A stretch of DNA of 64,000 nucleotides from an uncultured Pseudomonadales bacterium (GCA_958296405.1 OY282519.1:3146132-3210131), one strand, 5' to 3'; shown: positions 8,635 to 20,000, numbered from the stretch's first letter. Program-made: numbers and translations. The notes: generated by a model not told the origin, from the letters alone.

Positions 8635-9669
8635 ATGGGCAGCCTAGCCTCGCTGGAGTTCCGCGAGCCGCTCGCGCTGGCCCTCGTGTTGCTCGCCGTG
8701 CCGGCGTTTTGGTTGGCGCGGCGGGATGCCGGGCGGGTGACATTCTCCTCCTTCAAGCTCTTGGCGCGCGGCGCCGTCAGTTGGCGCGTGCGTTGGGCTT
8801 GGCTGCCAGATGCCATGGTCGCCTTGGCGCTCATCGCCTTGGTGGTGGCCCTTGCCGGGCCGCGCGTCGGCGAGCGCCTGAGCCGCATTCAGCGCGAAGG
8901 GGTGGCCATCATGATGGCCATTGATGTGTCGAGCTCCATGCAAGCCTTGGATCTATCAACGGCGGATCGTGAGCGCACACGCCTTGAAGCCGTGCAGGAT
9001 GTGCTCGAGGCATTTGTCCTAGGCGACGGCGCACTCGGCGGCCGCCCGGATGACGCCATCGGCCTCGTCAGCTTCGCCGGCTACGCGGACACCGCCGCCC
9101 CGCTGACGTTGGATCACACAAACCTCGCTGCCGTCGCGCGCAACCTAGCCATCGTGCGCGAACGCGCCGAGGACGGCACCGCCATCGGCGATGCCTTGGG
9201 CCTAGCGGTCGAACGGTTGCGCGAATCCGAAGCGGCATCCCGCATCGTCGTGCTGCTCACGGATGGCGTACACAACGCTGGCGTCGAGGCGCCAAGCGGC
9301 GCCGCGGAACTGGCGCGTTCGCTAGGGGTGAAGGTGTACGCCATTGGCGCCGGCACCACGGGCTTGGCGCCGGTGCGCGTGGAGGATCCTCTCACCGGGC
9401 GCACACGGCTCGCCGCCGTGCCTGTCGAGGTGGACGAAGACACGCTGCGCAGCATCGCCACGCGCACTGGCGGGCGCTTCTTTCGTGCCGCCGATGCCGA
9501 TGGCCTGGCCGAGGTGTACGGCGAGATCGACCGCATGGAACGCACCCAGATCACCGAAGATCGCTTCCGCCAGTACCATGAGCTGTTCTTGGCGCCACTG
9601 GCCGCCGGCCTGTTGCTGCTCGGCGCCGGTTGGTTCGGGCGCGCCGCCGTGTTTCCAAGGGTGCCCTGA
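8635..9669 (+). CDS. batA: VWA-domain membrane protein, BatA type
   Basis: The 344-residue protein has two N-terminal hydrophobic helices (residues ~14-28 and ~59-76), a VWA domain with the MIDAS motif DVSSS at 97-101 and later LLTDG, and one C-terminal TM helix near 316-334. This is the BatA layout, a metal-ion-dependent adhesion-site protein held in the inner membrane with its VWA domain outside. The stop TGA shares its last base with the ATG of the following VWA gene. bat genes are linked to aerotolerance or stress in several phyla, but no function is shown for this organism. Confidence 0.85.
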   Translation: MGSLASLEFREPLALALVLLAVPAFWLARRDAGRVTFSSFKLLARGAVSWRVRWAWLPDAMVALALIALVVALAGPRVGERLSRIQREGVAIMMAIDVSSSMQALDLSTADRERTRLEAVQDVLEAFVLGDGALGGRPDDAIGLVSFAGYADTAAPLTLDHTNLAAVARNLAIVRERAEDGTAIGDALGLAVERLRESEAASRIVVLLTDGVHNAGVEAPSGAAELARSLGVKVYAIGAGTTGLAPVRVEDPLTGRTRLAAVPVEVDEDTLRSIATRTGGRFFRAADADGLAEVYGEIDRMERTQITEDRFRQYHELFLAPLAAGLLLLGAGWFGRAAVFPRVP

Positions 9670-10706
9670 TGGACGGTTGGGTATTCGCCAATCCACACTG
9701 GGTACACCTCATCTGGCCGGCCTTGGCAGTGGCCGGGGGCGCTGCGTTCTTCGAGTTGCGCTCAACAGATGCTTTGGCGCGATTCGTCTCGCCAGCCATG
9801 CAGCGGCGCATCACCCGGCGCGTCACCATTGGCCGCCGCGCCATGCGGCTGGTGCTCCTCTTTGCGACGCTGGTGCTCGGCATCGTCGCGCTCATGCGTC
9901 CACAAACCCCAGGCGGCACGGAGACCTTGGATCGCAGCGTGAAGGCGGACATCTTGGTGGCGCTCGACGTGTCTCGAAGCATGCTCGCCGAAGACGCCGC
10001 GCCAAACCGTTTGGCGCGCGCCAAAGCCGAGGTGGTTGAGTTCATCGAGCGCGTGGAAGGCCAGCGCGTGGGCCTCATCGCCTTCGCCGGGCGCGCCAGC
10101 GTATTGAGCCCACTCACTTCAGACTACGGCTATTTCAGGCTGGTGCTGCGCGATGCGGGCCCGGGCTCGGCGGCGCGTGGCGGCACGCGCATCGGCGACG
10201 CCATCAGGAAGGCCGTCGCCGCGTTCGGCCCCAACCGCGGCACCCCGCGCATCCTCGTGCTCATCACCGATGGCGAAGACCATGACTCCTTCCCCATGGA
10301 CGCGGCCGACGAGGCGGTGGCGGCCGGCATCCGCATCGTCACCATCGGGTTTGGCAGCGAAACCGGCAGCGAGATCCCCATCACAGACCCGGCCACCGGC
10401 GCGCGCTCGCTGGTCACCGATGCGGACGGCGCCATCGTGCGCTCCCGCCTGGACGGCGCGACGCTGCGCGAGATCGCCCTGCAAAGCGAAGGCATCTACG
10501 TGCCAGCCGGCACCTCGGCGGTGGACATCGACTCCATCGTTCAAGCGTATGTCAAGCCGATTGTGACAGACGCCGCGGCGCGCGTGGTGCGCCGCCGCCC
10601 CACCGAGCACTACCGCTGGTTCGTGCTCGGCGCATTGTTGACGCTCATGGCCGGCATCTGGAGCGGCGCAATCGGCGCGGTGGCAGGACGGCGCAGCGCA
10701 ACATGA
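9669..10706 (+). CDS. batB: VWA-domain membrane protein, BatB type
   Basis: The 345-residue paralogue of the preceding gene has a TM helix near residues 12-27, another near 60-76, a MIDAS motif DVSRS at 100-104, and VLITDGEDHDSF. A C-terminal TM helix lies around 315-335. The start ATG 9669 reuses the final A of the batA stop codon. The 3' end overlaps the following gene by 4 nt (ATGA). Two VWA proteins with differing MIDAS contexts probably form a heteromeric complex, as proposed for BatA/BatB. Confidence 0.85.
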   Translation: MDGWVFANPHWVHLIWPALAVAGGAAFFELRSTDALARFVSPAMQRRITRRVTIGRRAMRLVLLFATLVLGIVALMRPQTPGGTETLDRSVKADILVALDVSRSMLAEDAAPNRLARAKAEVVEFIERVEGQRVGLIAFAGRASVLSPLTSDYGYFRLVLRDAGPGSAARGGTRIGDAIRKAVAAFGPNRGTPRILVLITDGEDHDSFPMDAADEAVAAGIRIVTIGFGSETGSEIPITDPATGARSLVTDADGAIVRSRLDGATLREIALQSEGIYVPAGTSAVDIDSIVQAYVKPIVTDAAARVVRRRPTEHYRWFVLGALLTLMAGIWSGAIGAVAGRRSAT

Positions 10707-13081
10707 GACGCTTGGCGCTGATGGCGGCCGGCGCGTTGCTGTTGGCAACGACGGCGGCGCATGGCGAACAGGATCCTCCGCCAGCGCCGCCGCCAGCGGA
10801 CGAGGAAGCCGAATCAAACCCGGCCGATGCTGCCGAACTGTCTCCGGAGGCCAGCCCACGCGGCCACTACAACGCGGCCCTCGCGCTGCTCCAAGACGAT
10901 GCCTTCCAAGGCGCGGTGGATGGCTTTCTGGCAGCGCGCGACGCGGCCGGCGCGGATGCGACGCTGCGGTACCGGGCAGCCTTCAATCTCGGCCTCGCGC
11001 TGGCTGGGCAAGCCGATGCGGCACAAGAGGCACCAACGACCGAAACGTTGGAGACCTTGCGCGCCAGCGCGGCTTGGTTTCACGACGCCACGCGGCTGGC
11101 GCCGGCTGGGGACGACGATGCCAGGGTGAACCTCGAACTGGTGCTGCGCCGCATCCAACGCTTGGCGGACAACATCAACCGCGCCAACACATTGGAAGCG
11201 CGGCTGGATCGCGTCATCGACGATCAACGCGGCCTGCGCGACGGCATCCGCCGGCTGTTGACGGACATCAACACGCAGGGCGCCGTCGCGCAGCCGACCG
11301 GCTTTGCTGTGGATTTCGAAGCGCTGGCGGCGCGGGAACGCGCACTCCTGGCCGAGGCGTCGGCAGTGGCGGACTTGGGCGCCGCCGAGCGCGGGCACAT
11401 CGACAACCTCGACGCGCCAACGCCCGAACAGTCCGTGCGCCATGCTCAACTCACCAGCATGGAACGCTATCTGCAACGCAGCCGGCAGTCGCTCTCAGAC
11501 GCCCGGCGGCGGCTGCGGCGCTTGGAGGGCGAGCGCGCCCACCGCCGCGCTGACGCGGCGCTCGCAGAACTGAAGCGCGCCCGCGAGCAACTGCAAGACC
11601 CGCTGACCACGTTGCGCGCCATCGCGCGCGACGAGGTCGCCCTGCTCGGCCAGACCGCGGCGATGGCGGCGCTTGCGGATGGACGCATCGCGGTGGAGGA
11701 GGGGGACACCCCGCCATCCCTGCCCACTTGGCTGACGCCGCGCCTCCTAGTACACGGCCAAGAGGACGCCGCCGCCCGCACCGGCGCGACGCTGCGCCGC
11801 GTTGAAGCGGCGGCGACGGCCAGCGACAGCGACGCGAACGGCAATGCATCAACAAGACCAGAGGCCAAAGACCCAGCCGCCGCGCGCGTTCAGCAAGCCG
11901 CAGCCCAAGCCGTGCCACTTCTAGAGAACGGCCTCGCCGCCATGCGCGACGCCATCGCGGCCCTTGAGAACGAAGCGTTCGACATCGCCGTCGAGGCTCA
12001 GGCCGACGCCGTGCGCACGCTCAATCGCGCGATCGAACGTTTTGCCGACCTGCGCGGCTTGATCGAGCTCGCCTATGCGGACCAAGGCCAAGCGACCGCC
12101 CTGCTGACGCCCCCAGCGAACGACGATCCGGTCAACGCAGCCCGGACGCTTTCGGCCGCGGACCGCGCCCGCGCCGTGGCAGAGTTGGCCGCTGATAATC
12201 GCGAGCGCCTGTCGCGCATAGAGCCGCTCCTGCGCGAAACGCTGCCGACAGCCTCCGACGAGGGCGAGACTGACGCGGCCGCGGCGGAACAACGTTATGA
12301 GCTGGCCGAATCGCACCGCGCCGCGGCGGCGCGCGAACTCGACGCGCTCACGCGCGAACTCGACACGGCCGGGCCGTCCCACACCGAGGCGCTGCCGCCG
12401 GCGCGAGCCGCGCTCAGCCACCTAGAGGCGTTGCGGCGCATCTTTTTCAGCCTCAGCGAACACCTGCAGACGCTCATCGTCGAGCAATCTGACACGCATG
12501 ACCGCGCTGCCACCCTGCAATTCGAGGCGCAATTGGATCGGCTTGTGCCAGAACTCGGCATGCTCGCCGAACGTCAAACCGACCACGCCGCCGTTGGAGA
12601 TTCGCTGGCCCAAGCCTTGGCGGAACGCGCCGACGCGGCAAGCGCATCCCCTGCGCCGGAGGACCCGGCGGGTGGCCAAGCCGCGGACGGAGAGACTCTC
12701 GCCAAGGCAGTCGTCGAACTCCGCGCCGGCGCGGCACACATGCACGGCGCGAACGCCATCATCGCCGCGGCGAAGGAAGCCGCTGCCGCGTCCTCGCCAG
12801 ACTTGGAGCCCGCGCTCACCGAGCAACTCGCCGCCATCGAACGCTTGGAGAACGCGCTCCGGCTGCTGCAGCCGCCCAGCCAAGATCAAGACAGCGCCGG
12901 AGAAGGCGAACAAGCTGCCAACCAACCCCGACAGGCTGAAGCGCCACGCGATGAGCAAGCCGGCATGTCGCAGCGCCAAGCCCTGCGCCGGCTGCAGGCG
13001 ATCCGCGACCGCGACGCGCAACGGCGGCGAGATCGGCGCCAAGGGCCGGGTCAGCCAGACCCAGTGGAGAAGGACTGGTGA
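10703..13081 (+). CDS. Large exported coiled-coil protein in BatC position
   Basis: The 792-residue product begins with a signal peptide (MRRLALMAAGALLLATTAAHG). A TPR-like segment at about residues 50-145 (HYNAALALLQDDAFQGAVDGFLAARDA) is followed by several hundred residues of Ala/Glu/Arg-rich helix that should form coiled coils. The C-terminus ends in VEKDW, a tail shared with BatC-type TPR proteins. It overlaps batB and the BatD-like gene by 4 nt on each side. At 792 residues it is far longer than ordinary BatC, so it may be a periplasmic scaffold. No enzymatic motif is visible. Confidence 0.65.
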   Translation: MRRLALMAAGALLLATTAAHGEQDPPPAPPPADEEAESNPADAAELSPEASPRGHYNAALALLQDDAFQGAVDGFLAARDAAGADATLRYRAAFNLGLALAGQADAAQEAPTTETLETLRASAAWFHDATRLAPAGDDDARVNLELVLRRIQRLADNINRANTLEARLDRVIDDQRGLRDGIRRLLTDINTQGAVAQPTGFAVDFEALAARERALLAEASAVADLGAAERGHIDNLDAPTPEQSVRHAQLTSMERYLQRSRQSLSDARRRLRRLEGERAHRRADAALAELKRAREQLQDPLTTLRAIARDEVALLGQTAAMAALADGRIAVEEGDTPPSLPTWLTPRLLVHGQEDAAARTGATLRRVEAAATASDSDANGNASTRPEAKDPAAARVQQAAAQAVPLLENGLAAMRDAIAALENEAFDIAVEAQADAVRTLNRAIERFADLRGLIELAYADQGQATALLTPPANDDPVNAARTLSAADRARAVAELAADNRERLSRIEPLLRETLPTASDEGETDAAAAEQRYELAESHRAAAARELDALTRELDTAGPSHTEALPPARAALSHLEALRRIFFSLSEHLQTLIVEQSDTHDRAATLQFEAQLDRLVPELGMLAERQTDHAAVGDSLAQALAERADAASASPAPEDPAGGQAADGETLAKAVVELRAGAAHMHGANAIIAAAKEAAAASSPDLEPALTEQLAAIERLENALRLLQPPSQDQDSAGEGEQAANQPRQAEAPRDEQAGMSQRQALRRLQAIRDRDAQRRRDRRQGPGQPDPVEKDW

Positions 13082-15684
13082 CGCCGCTGCGCGCGTTCGC
13101 AATGGCAGCCGCTCTGGTTGCGCCGCTCGCTTGGGGGCAATCCCTCTCCTTGCAGGTGGACTCCGAGGACCAGTACGTCAACCTGCCTTTCATCCTGTCC
13201 CTTTCAGCAGCCGGCTTCGACGAGACGCCTCAACCGGCGGCGCCGGAGCTCGCCATCGCCAACTGCGAGGTGACGTACTTGGGCGTGAGCCCCAGCATTT
13301 CGCAAAAGATACAGATCGTCAACGGGCGCCGCTCGGAGTGGAAAGAGGTCACCTTCGTGTATCGCTGGCGCGTGCAGGCGCCGGCCACGGGCCGCTACGA
13401 GGTGCCGCCGCTCACCGTCACCCAAGGGGCGAAGTCCGCGACGCACCCCACAACCGCGTTCAGCGCCAAGCCATTGCAGGTGACGAGCGACATGATCGTG
13501 CGCATGAGCCTGCCGGAACGTCCTGTCTGGGTGGGCGAGACATTCGAGGTGGCGGTGGAGTGGTTGCTCACACGAGACGCGGAAGGCACCAAGTTCGTCG
13601 TGCCGCTCTTCGCCGCAGATGCGGTGCGCGTGGCGCCGGGCGCCGGCAGCGGCCAGACCATCGCCTTTCCGACCGGCGCCACCAACATCGAGCTGCCGAT
13701 GCAGCGCGACGGCGTCAACGAGGGCGGCAAGCAGTACACGCGCCTGCGCTTTCCCGCTCGCGTCACCGCGTTGCGCCCCGGCACCATCGACATTGCGCCG
13801 GTGCGCGTGGCGACGCGCCTCAAAGCGGGAACCGTGCGCGACGGCTTCGGCTTTCAGCGCACACGCACGGCGCTCTTTCAAGCCGAGGGGGAACGCCGCC
13901 GGCTGACGGTGCGGCCGCTGCCGCAGGCGGGCCGGCCGCCCGGCTTCGTCAATGCCGTCGGGCGCGGCTTTTCCATTGCCGTGCAAGCGAGCCGCAGCGT
14001 CGTGCAAGTGGGAGACCCGGTGGACCTAGCCATCACTGTGCGTGGCGACGGCGACCTCGAAGGGTTGTCCCTGCCCCCTCTGAGCGGCGTTGGGGCGCTG
14101 CCCGCCGCCCTGTTCTCGGTGCCCAGCGCACCCCCCTTCGGCGTGCTGGAGGCCGCTGCCAACGCCAAGACCTTCGATGTGACCGTGCGCGTGATGAGCG
14201 CCGAGGCGCGTGAAGTGCCGGCCATTGCCCTGCCCTACTTCGACCCCATCGCCGGCGACTATGCCATCGCCCGCAGCGAGCCCATCGCGCTGGCTGTGCA
14301 AACGGGCACCGTCGTCGGCGCCGCGGATGTGGCCGCGGCGATGCCGCCGCCAAGCGCGGCACCGGCCGCGCCCGTGCCACTGGCACGATCGGGCGCTGCG
14401 GCGCCGGTCGCCGCGGGCGGGTCGCTCTTGGGGGCAGACATGTCGTTGAGCGATCCGCAGCAGACTCTGCAGGCACCGTGGGGCACGGAGGCCGCACCGC
14501 ATTGGCTGTTTGCACTGTATCTCGCGCCGCTCGGCTGCGCCGGTCTGCACTTCGCTTGGCGCAGCACCGCAAGCCGCCGCGGGCGACGGCGGCGCGTGGC
14601 GCAAGCGCTGCGCGAGCTCACGCAGACGCTCAAGGCCACGCAGCCGGCCAAGGAAACCGCGCCGCGGGTGATGAGGGCATTGCGCTCGCTCGCCGCGGCG
14701 TTGAGCTTGGAGCCCCTGCCACAGGCCGGGGTGATGGAGCGGCTCGAGACCACAGCGTTCGACCCACGCGCCGCAGATGACCCACTTGATGAGGAGACCA
14801 TCGCTGCCGTGCAAGCGTTGGCGCAGGCATGGCAGCGCCAAGCGGCCGGCGATGCGGCGCCCGCGGGCGCCGTGGCCGCGGCGGTGTTGGCAGTCGGGCT
14901 GATCGCTGGCGGACAAGCCGTCGCGCAGAACATCCCCACCAACCCCGAGGCCGCTGCGACCGCCGCGGCGCAGTTAGACGCCGCGCGCGAGATCTATGGC
15001 CGAGCCTTGGCAGAAGGCGACCGAGTGCGCCGCGCCCACCTCTTCACCGAGGCCGAAGAGCGCCTGCGCGGCGTCGCCAAAACGCAGATCAACGCACCGG
15101 AACTGTTGGCAGACTGGGGCAACGCCGCCCTCGGCGCCGGCGCGTTCGGACACGCGGCCTTGGCGTGGCGGCGCGCGCTGGCGGCACACCCGGGCCATGA
15201 ACGGGCTTCGCGCAACCTCGCTTGGCTGCGGCAGCGGGCACCTAGCTGGCTGCCGCGGCCTGCCACGGCTGGGGCATTGGATTCGCTGCTCTCTTGGCGG
15301 CGCCACATGTCCGCGCGGCAATGGCATTGGGTCGGTGCTGGCGCCTTTGCCCTCGCCGTTGCCATGTTGACGCCGTGGTCTCGCCGCCGCGCGCGGCTCA
15401 TGCGCCGCGTCGCGTTGCTGCCCATCGCTGGCTGGGCCATCGCCTTGGGCGCTGCGGTGTTCGGCAATGCCGGGGCTGGCGCCGCAGTGGTGCTGGCGGA
15501 CGGCGTGACGCTGCGTTCCGCAGACAGCGCCGGCGCCCCGCCGACGTTCGCCTATCCGCTGCCGGCCGCCACGGAGATCACGATTCTTGAGCAGCGCGAC
15601 GCATGGCTGCGCATCGCGTTGGCCGACGGCACAGGCGGCTGGGCGCCGGCCAGCGCGGTGGCGTGGGTGCGCCCGCCAAGCTGA
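13078..15684 (+). CDS. BatD-BatE fusion: oxygen-tolerance protein with C-terminal TPR and SH3-like domains
   Basis: From GTG 13078 (GTGA overlap) the product starts with a signal peptide ending near AWG-QSLSLQVDSEDQY. It continues with a long beta-sandwich BatD part (PSISQKIQIVNG, residues ~20-430), a TM helix near 475-490, a basic cytoplasmic segment and then a second hydrophobic stretch around 595-610. It resumes with TPR-like repeats (~640-710, LADWGNAALGAGAFGHAALAWRRAL), more TM helices near 745-795, and an SH3-like end (GGWAPASAVAWV). This equals BatD and BatE joined in one 868-residue chain. In many genomes they are separate genes. Confidence 0.75.
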   Translation: MTPLRAFAMAAALVAPLAWGQSLSLQVDSEDQYVNLPFILSLSAAGFDETPQPAAPELAIANCEVTYLGVSPSISQKIQIVNGRRSEWKEVTFVYRWRVQAPATGRYEVPPLTVTQGAKSATHPTTAFSAKPLQVTSDMIVRMSLPERPVWVGETFEVAVEWLLTRDAEGTKFVVPLFAADAVRVAPGAGSGQTIAFPTGATNIELPMQRDGVNEGGKQYTRLRFPARVTALRPGTIDIAPVRVATRLKAGTVRDGFGFQRTRTALFQAEGERRRLTVRPLPQAGRPPGFVNAVGRGFSIAVQASRSVVQVGDPVDLAITVRGDGDLEGLSLPPLSGVGALPAALFSVPSAPPFGVLEAAANAKTFDVTVRVMSAEAREVPAIALPYFDPIAGDYAIARSEPIALAVQTGTVVGAADVAAAMPPPSAAPAAPVPLARSGAAAPVAAGGSLLGADMSLSDPQQTLQAPWGTEAAPHWLFALYLAPLGCAGLHFAWRSTASRRGRRRRVAQALRELTQTLKATQPAKETAPRVMRALRSLAAALSLEPLPQAGVMERLETTAFDPRAADDPLDEETIAAVQALAQAWQRQAAGDAAPAGAVAAAVLAVGLIAGGQAVAQNIPTNPEAAATAAAQLDAAREIYGRALAEGDRVRRAHLFTEAEERLRGVAKTQINAPELLADWGNAALGAGAFGHAALAWRRALAAHPGHERASRNLAWLRQRAPSWLPRPATAGALDSLLSWRRHMSARQWHWVGAGAFALAVAMLTPWSRRRARLMRRVALLPIAGWAIALGAAVFGNAGAGAAVVLADGVTLRSADSAGAPPTFAYPLPAATEITILEQRDAWLRIALADGTGGWAPASAVAWVRPPS

Positions 15685-15811
15685 CGGCCCGCTTGCGACC
15701 GCTCGGCTGCCACCGCATCCGATGCCGGCCGCAATGTCAGGTGGCGCCTAGACAGGCGCAACAACAGCGGAACAAGACCAGTGAAGCTGCCTAGCAGGGC
15801 ACTCTGAACCA
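15685..15811. other. Convergent intergenic gap after the bat operon
   Basis: This 127-bp gap lies between the end of the bat operon and the stop of the phosphodiesterase gene on the other strand. No hairpin followed by a T-run is obvious, so I could not locate a terminator. Nothing else is seen. Confidence 0.5.
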
Positions 15812-17023
15812 CTATTGCCCGTCCAAGCGCAGCCACGGCATCGGCACCCCTTCGGACTGCGCCGGCGGCTCGATGTCGAGCAATGCCGCGATGGTGGCGG
15901 CGAGGTCGATCTGCCGCAACTCGGCCGCTTCAGGCAAAGCGCCGACGCCGCGGCCCATGGCGAAGAAGGCCGCCAACATGTCCGGGTGTTCCGGCAGGTA
16001 GCCATGCCCGCCCCGCATCGCGGCATAGTCTGCGGTGAGCACATTGGGCGGCGCCGTGGCGACCAGCAAGTCCCCATGCCGGCCCGGCCACGCCAGCCGC
16101 CAATGCGGCGGCAGGGCATCGGGGCGATGCACGGAGATGCCATCGATCCCGCCCAACACGCGCTCGGCATCGTCAATCTGCCGTCGGTCCTTGAGAAACA
16201 CTTGCGCCAGCCCGCCGCCGTAGGCGCGCGCCGGCACGCCCGCCGCGCGCAAGGCGTCCACGACGTCGATGACGCCTTCAACCGCCGTGAAACCGTGGTC
16301 GCTCACCAACAGCAGCGTCGTGTAGGGCCAAGCGCAGCGGGCATCGAGGCCGTCGATCAGCGTTTGCAGCGCGGCATCTTGGTCCAGCAATTGGGGCACG
16401 ATGGCCGCCGCCGTCGGCCCCGCGCGATGCCCGGCGTCGTCTGCCCCGGCCCAGTAGCTCATGATGAGGCGCGGGCGCTGGTCGGCGGGCAAGTCGAACC
16501 ACTCCAAGATGCGGCGCGCCTTGTGCTGCTCCGGGTGGCGCGCGAACGGCGCCACGCGGTGCGATACGCCTTGGCCGCGCCAGTCTCCCTCCGATCCCAC
16601 CCAGAAATAGGTGGCCGCCTTGACGCCTTGGCGCTCGGCGGCGATCCACACTGGCTCCGCATGGATCCAATCCGGGTCGCCCACAGGGTAGCGCTTGCCG
16701 TCTTCCAAGAAGAAGTTGTCCACGATGCCGTGGACGTCTGGATAGGTGCCCGTGGCGAGCGAGACATGGGCGGGAAACGTGTTCGACGGATAGACGCTCA
16801 ACAAGCTGGCGCGCACGCCATCCCGCTGCAGCCGAGCGAGGCCGGGGAACTCGGCCCAATCCGGGTAGTCGTGGCGCACGCCGTCCCACGAGAGCACGAT
16901 GACGCGCGGGGCTGTCGGCGCAAGCTCACCGCCGTGATCGCCCTGCCCGCGGGCCAGCGCCGCTGGCAACATGGCCACTGCCAGCGCAGTGATGGCCGCG
17001 ATGGCGCGGCAGTGGCTGGCCAT
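15812..17023 (-). CDS. Exported alkaline-phosphatase-superfamily phosphodiesterase / nucleotide pyrophosphatase
   Basis: The 403-residue protein, from ATG 17023, has a signal peptide (MASHCRAIAAITALAVAMLPAALA). Metal-binding segments follow: VLSWDGVRHDY, the Thr-nucleophile motif SNTFPAH, a GTYPDVHGI turn, the D-x(3)-H pair in GADDAGH, and LLVSDHGF. This is the type I phosphodiesterase/NPP (ectonucleotide pyrophosphatase) pattern, a periplasmic two-metal enzyme that hydrolyses phosphodiesters or pyrophosphates. The gene starts 5 bp after the ileS stop, so the two are probably cotranscribed. The substrate is unknown. Confidence 0.85.
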   Translation of the reverse strand: MASHCRAIAAITALAVAMLPAALARGQGDHGGELAPTAPRVIVLSWDGVRHDYPDWAEFPGLARLQRDGVRASLLSVYPSNTFPAHVSLATGTYPDVHGIVDNFFLEDGKRYPVGDPDWIHAEPVWIAAERQGVKAATYFWVGSEGDWRGQGVSHRVAPFARHPEQHKARRILEWFDLPADQRPRLIMSYWAGADDAGHRAGPTAAAIVPQLLDQDAALQTLIDGLDARCAWPYTTLLLVSDHGFTAVEGVIDVVDALRAAGVPARAYGGGLAQVFLKDRRQIDDAERVLGGIDGISVHRPDALPPHWRLAWPGRHGDLLVATAPPNVLTADYAAMRGGHGYLPEHPDMLAAFFAMGRGVGALPEAAELRQIDLAATIAALLDIEPPAQSEGVPMPWLRLDGQ

Positions 17024-17028
17024 GCCCG

Positions 17029-20000
17029 TCAGGCCCGTTCGATGTGGTAGGCGAACGGGCGGCCTTGGATGTCCGTCCGCAGCGCGTCCGGCGGGGTACC
17101 GGCGGCATCGAACTCCACTGCCAGCACTTCGCCTGCCACATAGTCTCGGTGCGCTTTGAGCGCCGCCACCACATCGGCGTCGCCGCCGTAGGTGACGCGG
17201 ATGCGATCGGTCACCTCCAGCCCCAAATCTCGCCTGGAGCGCTGCAGCCGGTTCACGGCTTCGCGCGCCAAGCCTTCGCGCACCAGCGCGTCGTTCAGCG
17301 CACAATCGAGATCGATGGAGACCTTGCTGTCGGACAACACGCCGCTGCCGGGCCGCGGCGCGCGCAGCACATGGATGTCGTCGGGGCCGAACGTCTCGCC
17401 ATCAAGGGTGATCTCGCCGGCCGCTTGGAATTGCTCGATTTCGTCTGGCGTGAGCGCGCCGATGCGCGCCTGAAACGCTTTCATGCGCTTGCCCAAGCGC
17501 TTGCCGAGCACCGGAAAATCCGGGCGCGCCTTGCAGTCGATGTGGCGCGCCTCGTCGCGGTCGTAGGCGACGGCCTTCACATTCAGCTCCGCTTTCACAT
17601 AGCGCTCCAGCTGGGCGATTTCGTCCAACACGGCTTGGTCGCGGTGGATGATGACCAGGCGCGAAAGCGGCGTGCGCAGGTTGACGCGGGCGTCCTCCCG
17701 CTTGCGCCGGCCGAGGAGCACGACGCGGCGCATCCGTTCCACGGCGTCCTCCAACGCTGGCTGGCGCAAGTGGGGCACCGCGTCTGGGTAATCGCACAAA
17801 TGCACGCTCAAGGGCTTGGGCGCTGCGTCGCCAGCCAACTTCGCCAACTCCAAGTAGATGTGCTCCGCCAAGAACGGCGCGAACGGCGCCATGACCAGCG
17901 ACAGTTCGTGGACGGCGGTGTGCAGCGCGCTGTAGGCCGCGATCTTGTCGGCGTCGATGTCCTCGCCCCAAAAGCGCGCGCGATTGAGCCGGATGTACCA
18001 ATTGGTGAGGTCTTCAATGAACTCGAAGAGCCGCGGCACCACGTTGTACAGCCGATATCCTGCCATCTCTTCGGCCACCCGGCTCTTCAGTGTTTGCAGC
18101 CGCGACAGCAGCCAACGATCCAGCACGTTGCTGCCATGATGAAAGCCCATCTCCGGCGCCCAGCCATCGATGTTTGCGTAGGTGCGCAGGAAGGCGAATG
18201 CGTTGTACCAAGGCAACAGGGCGCGGCGCGCCATGTCCCGCGCGCCGGCGTCCGTGAAGCGCTGATCCTCGGCGCGCACCAAGCCGGAGTTGATGAGGTA
18301 GAGCCGCAGCGCATCCGCGCCGAAGGTCTCCATGAGCTCCTCCGGCGGCGTGTAGTTCTTCAAGCTCTTGGACATCTTCTTGCCGTCTTCAGCCATGACG
18401 AGGCCGTTGACGATGACATTGCGGAACGCCGGGCGTTTGCGCAGCGCCGCGGCCAGCACCGCAAGCGTGTAGAACCAGCCGCGCGTTTGGTCCAGCCCTT
18501 CGGCGATGAACTCGGCCGGAAAGCCACGTTCGAAGATGTCTTTGTTCTCGAACGGATAGTGCAGTTGCGCGTAGGGCATGGCGCCAGACTCGAACCAGCA
18601 GTCCAACACTTGCTCCACGCGCCGATAGACGCCGGGCTCGCCATCCACCTCGAAGGTGAGCGGATCCACAAACTCCCGATGCAAGTCCGTCGGCCTGACG
18701 CCGGCGCGTTCCTCAAGCTCGTCCAACGAACCGAGGCACACGCGCTTGCCCGTTGAATCGTTCTCCCAAATGGGCAGCGGCGTTCCCCACACGCGATTGC
18801 GCGAGATTGCCCAATCCCGGGCCGTGGCGAGCCAGTTGCCGAAGCGGCCATGCTTGATGTGCTCTGGCACCCAATGCACATCCTCGTTGGCGGCCAGCAT
18901 GTCGTCGATCAAATCCGTGACGCGGACGAACCAAGACGGCACCGGACGGTAGATGAGCGGTGTGTCCGAGCGCCAGCAATACGGATAGGCGTGCTCCACC
19001 ACAGCTTGCTCATACAGAGCGCCGGCGCGTTTCAGCCAAGCAATGATGGGCGCGTCCGCGTCCTTGACGAACTGGCCGGCGAAGTCCTCCACCTCGTCGG
19101 TGAACACGCCATCCATCCCCACTGGGCAAACGAATGCATCAATGCCATGCTCGCGCAGCACCCGAAAGTCATCTTCGCCGAAAGCTGGCGCCTGATGCAC
19201 GAGGCCAGTGCCCTCAGTGGTGGTCACATAGTCATCCGCCACCACCACGAATGCGCCGCGCCGCACCTCGCCGGCGAAGTAAGGAAAGAGCGGTTCGTAG
19301 CGACGATTGACTAGGCTGCTGCCTTTGAGTTCCGCCAGCGGCTCGAGTTCGTGGCGGGCCGCATAGGCGTCCAAGCGCTCCTTCGCCAAGTAAAGCGTCT
19401 TGCCGGCGACGTGGTCACGCGCCTTCACATAGTCGATGTCCGCGCCCACGCACACGGCGAGGTTCGACGGCAGCGTCCACGGCGTGGTCGTCCACACTGC
19501 GAGCCAAGCATCCTCGTCGGCCAGCTTGAGCGTGACGGTGACGGCAGGGTCTTGCACGTCCCGATAGTTCATGTTGGCCTCGAAGTTCGCCAACGGCGTC
19601 TGCAGCGCCGTCGACACCGGCATCACCTTGAAGCCTTGGTAGATGAGGCCCTGATCCCAGAGTTGCTTCACCACCCACCACACGGACTCCATGTACCACG
19701 CATCCATGGTCTTGTAGCCATCATCAAAATCCACCCAACGGCCAATGCGCGTGATGATGCTCTGCCACTCATCGACATAACGTTCGACGATGCCGCGGCA
19801 TTCGGCGTTATAGCCGGCGACGCCCAGCTGCTCCACGGCTTGGGACGCCGACATGCCGAGCTGCTTGTCGATTTCGTGCTCTACCGGCAGGCCGTGGCAA
19901 TCCCACCCGAAGCGGCGCAGCACATGGCGCCCGCGCATGGTCCAGTAGCGCGGCACGACGTCTTTGATGACGGAAGCGAGCAAGTTGCCGTGATGGGGCA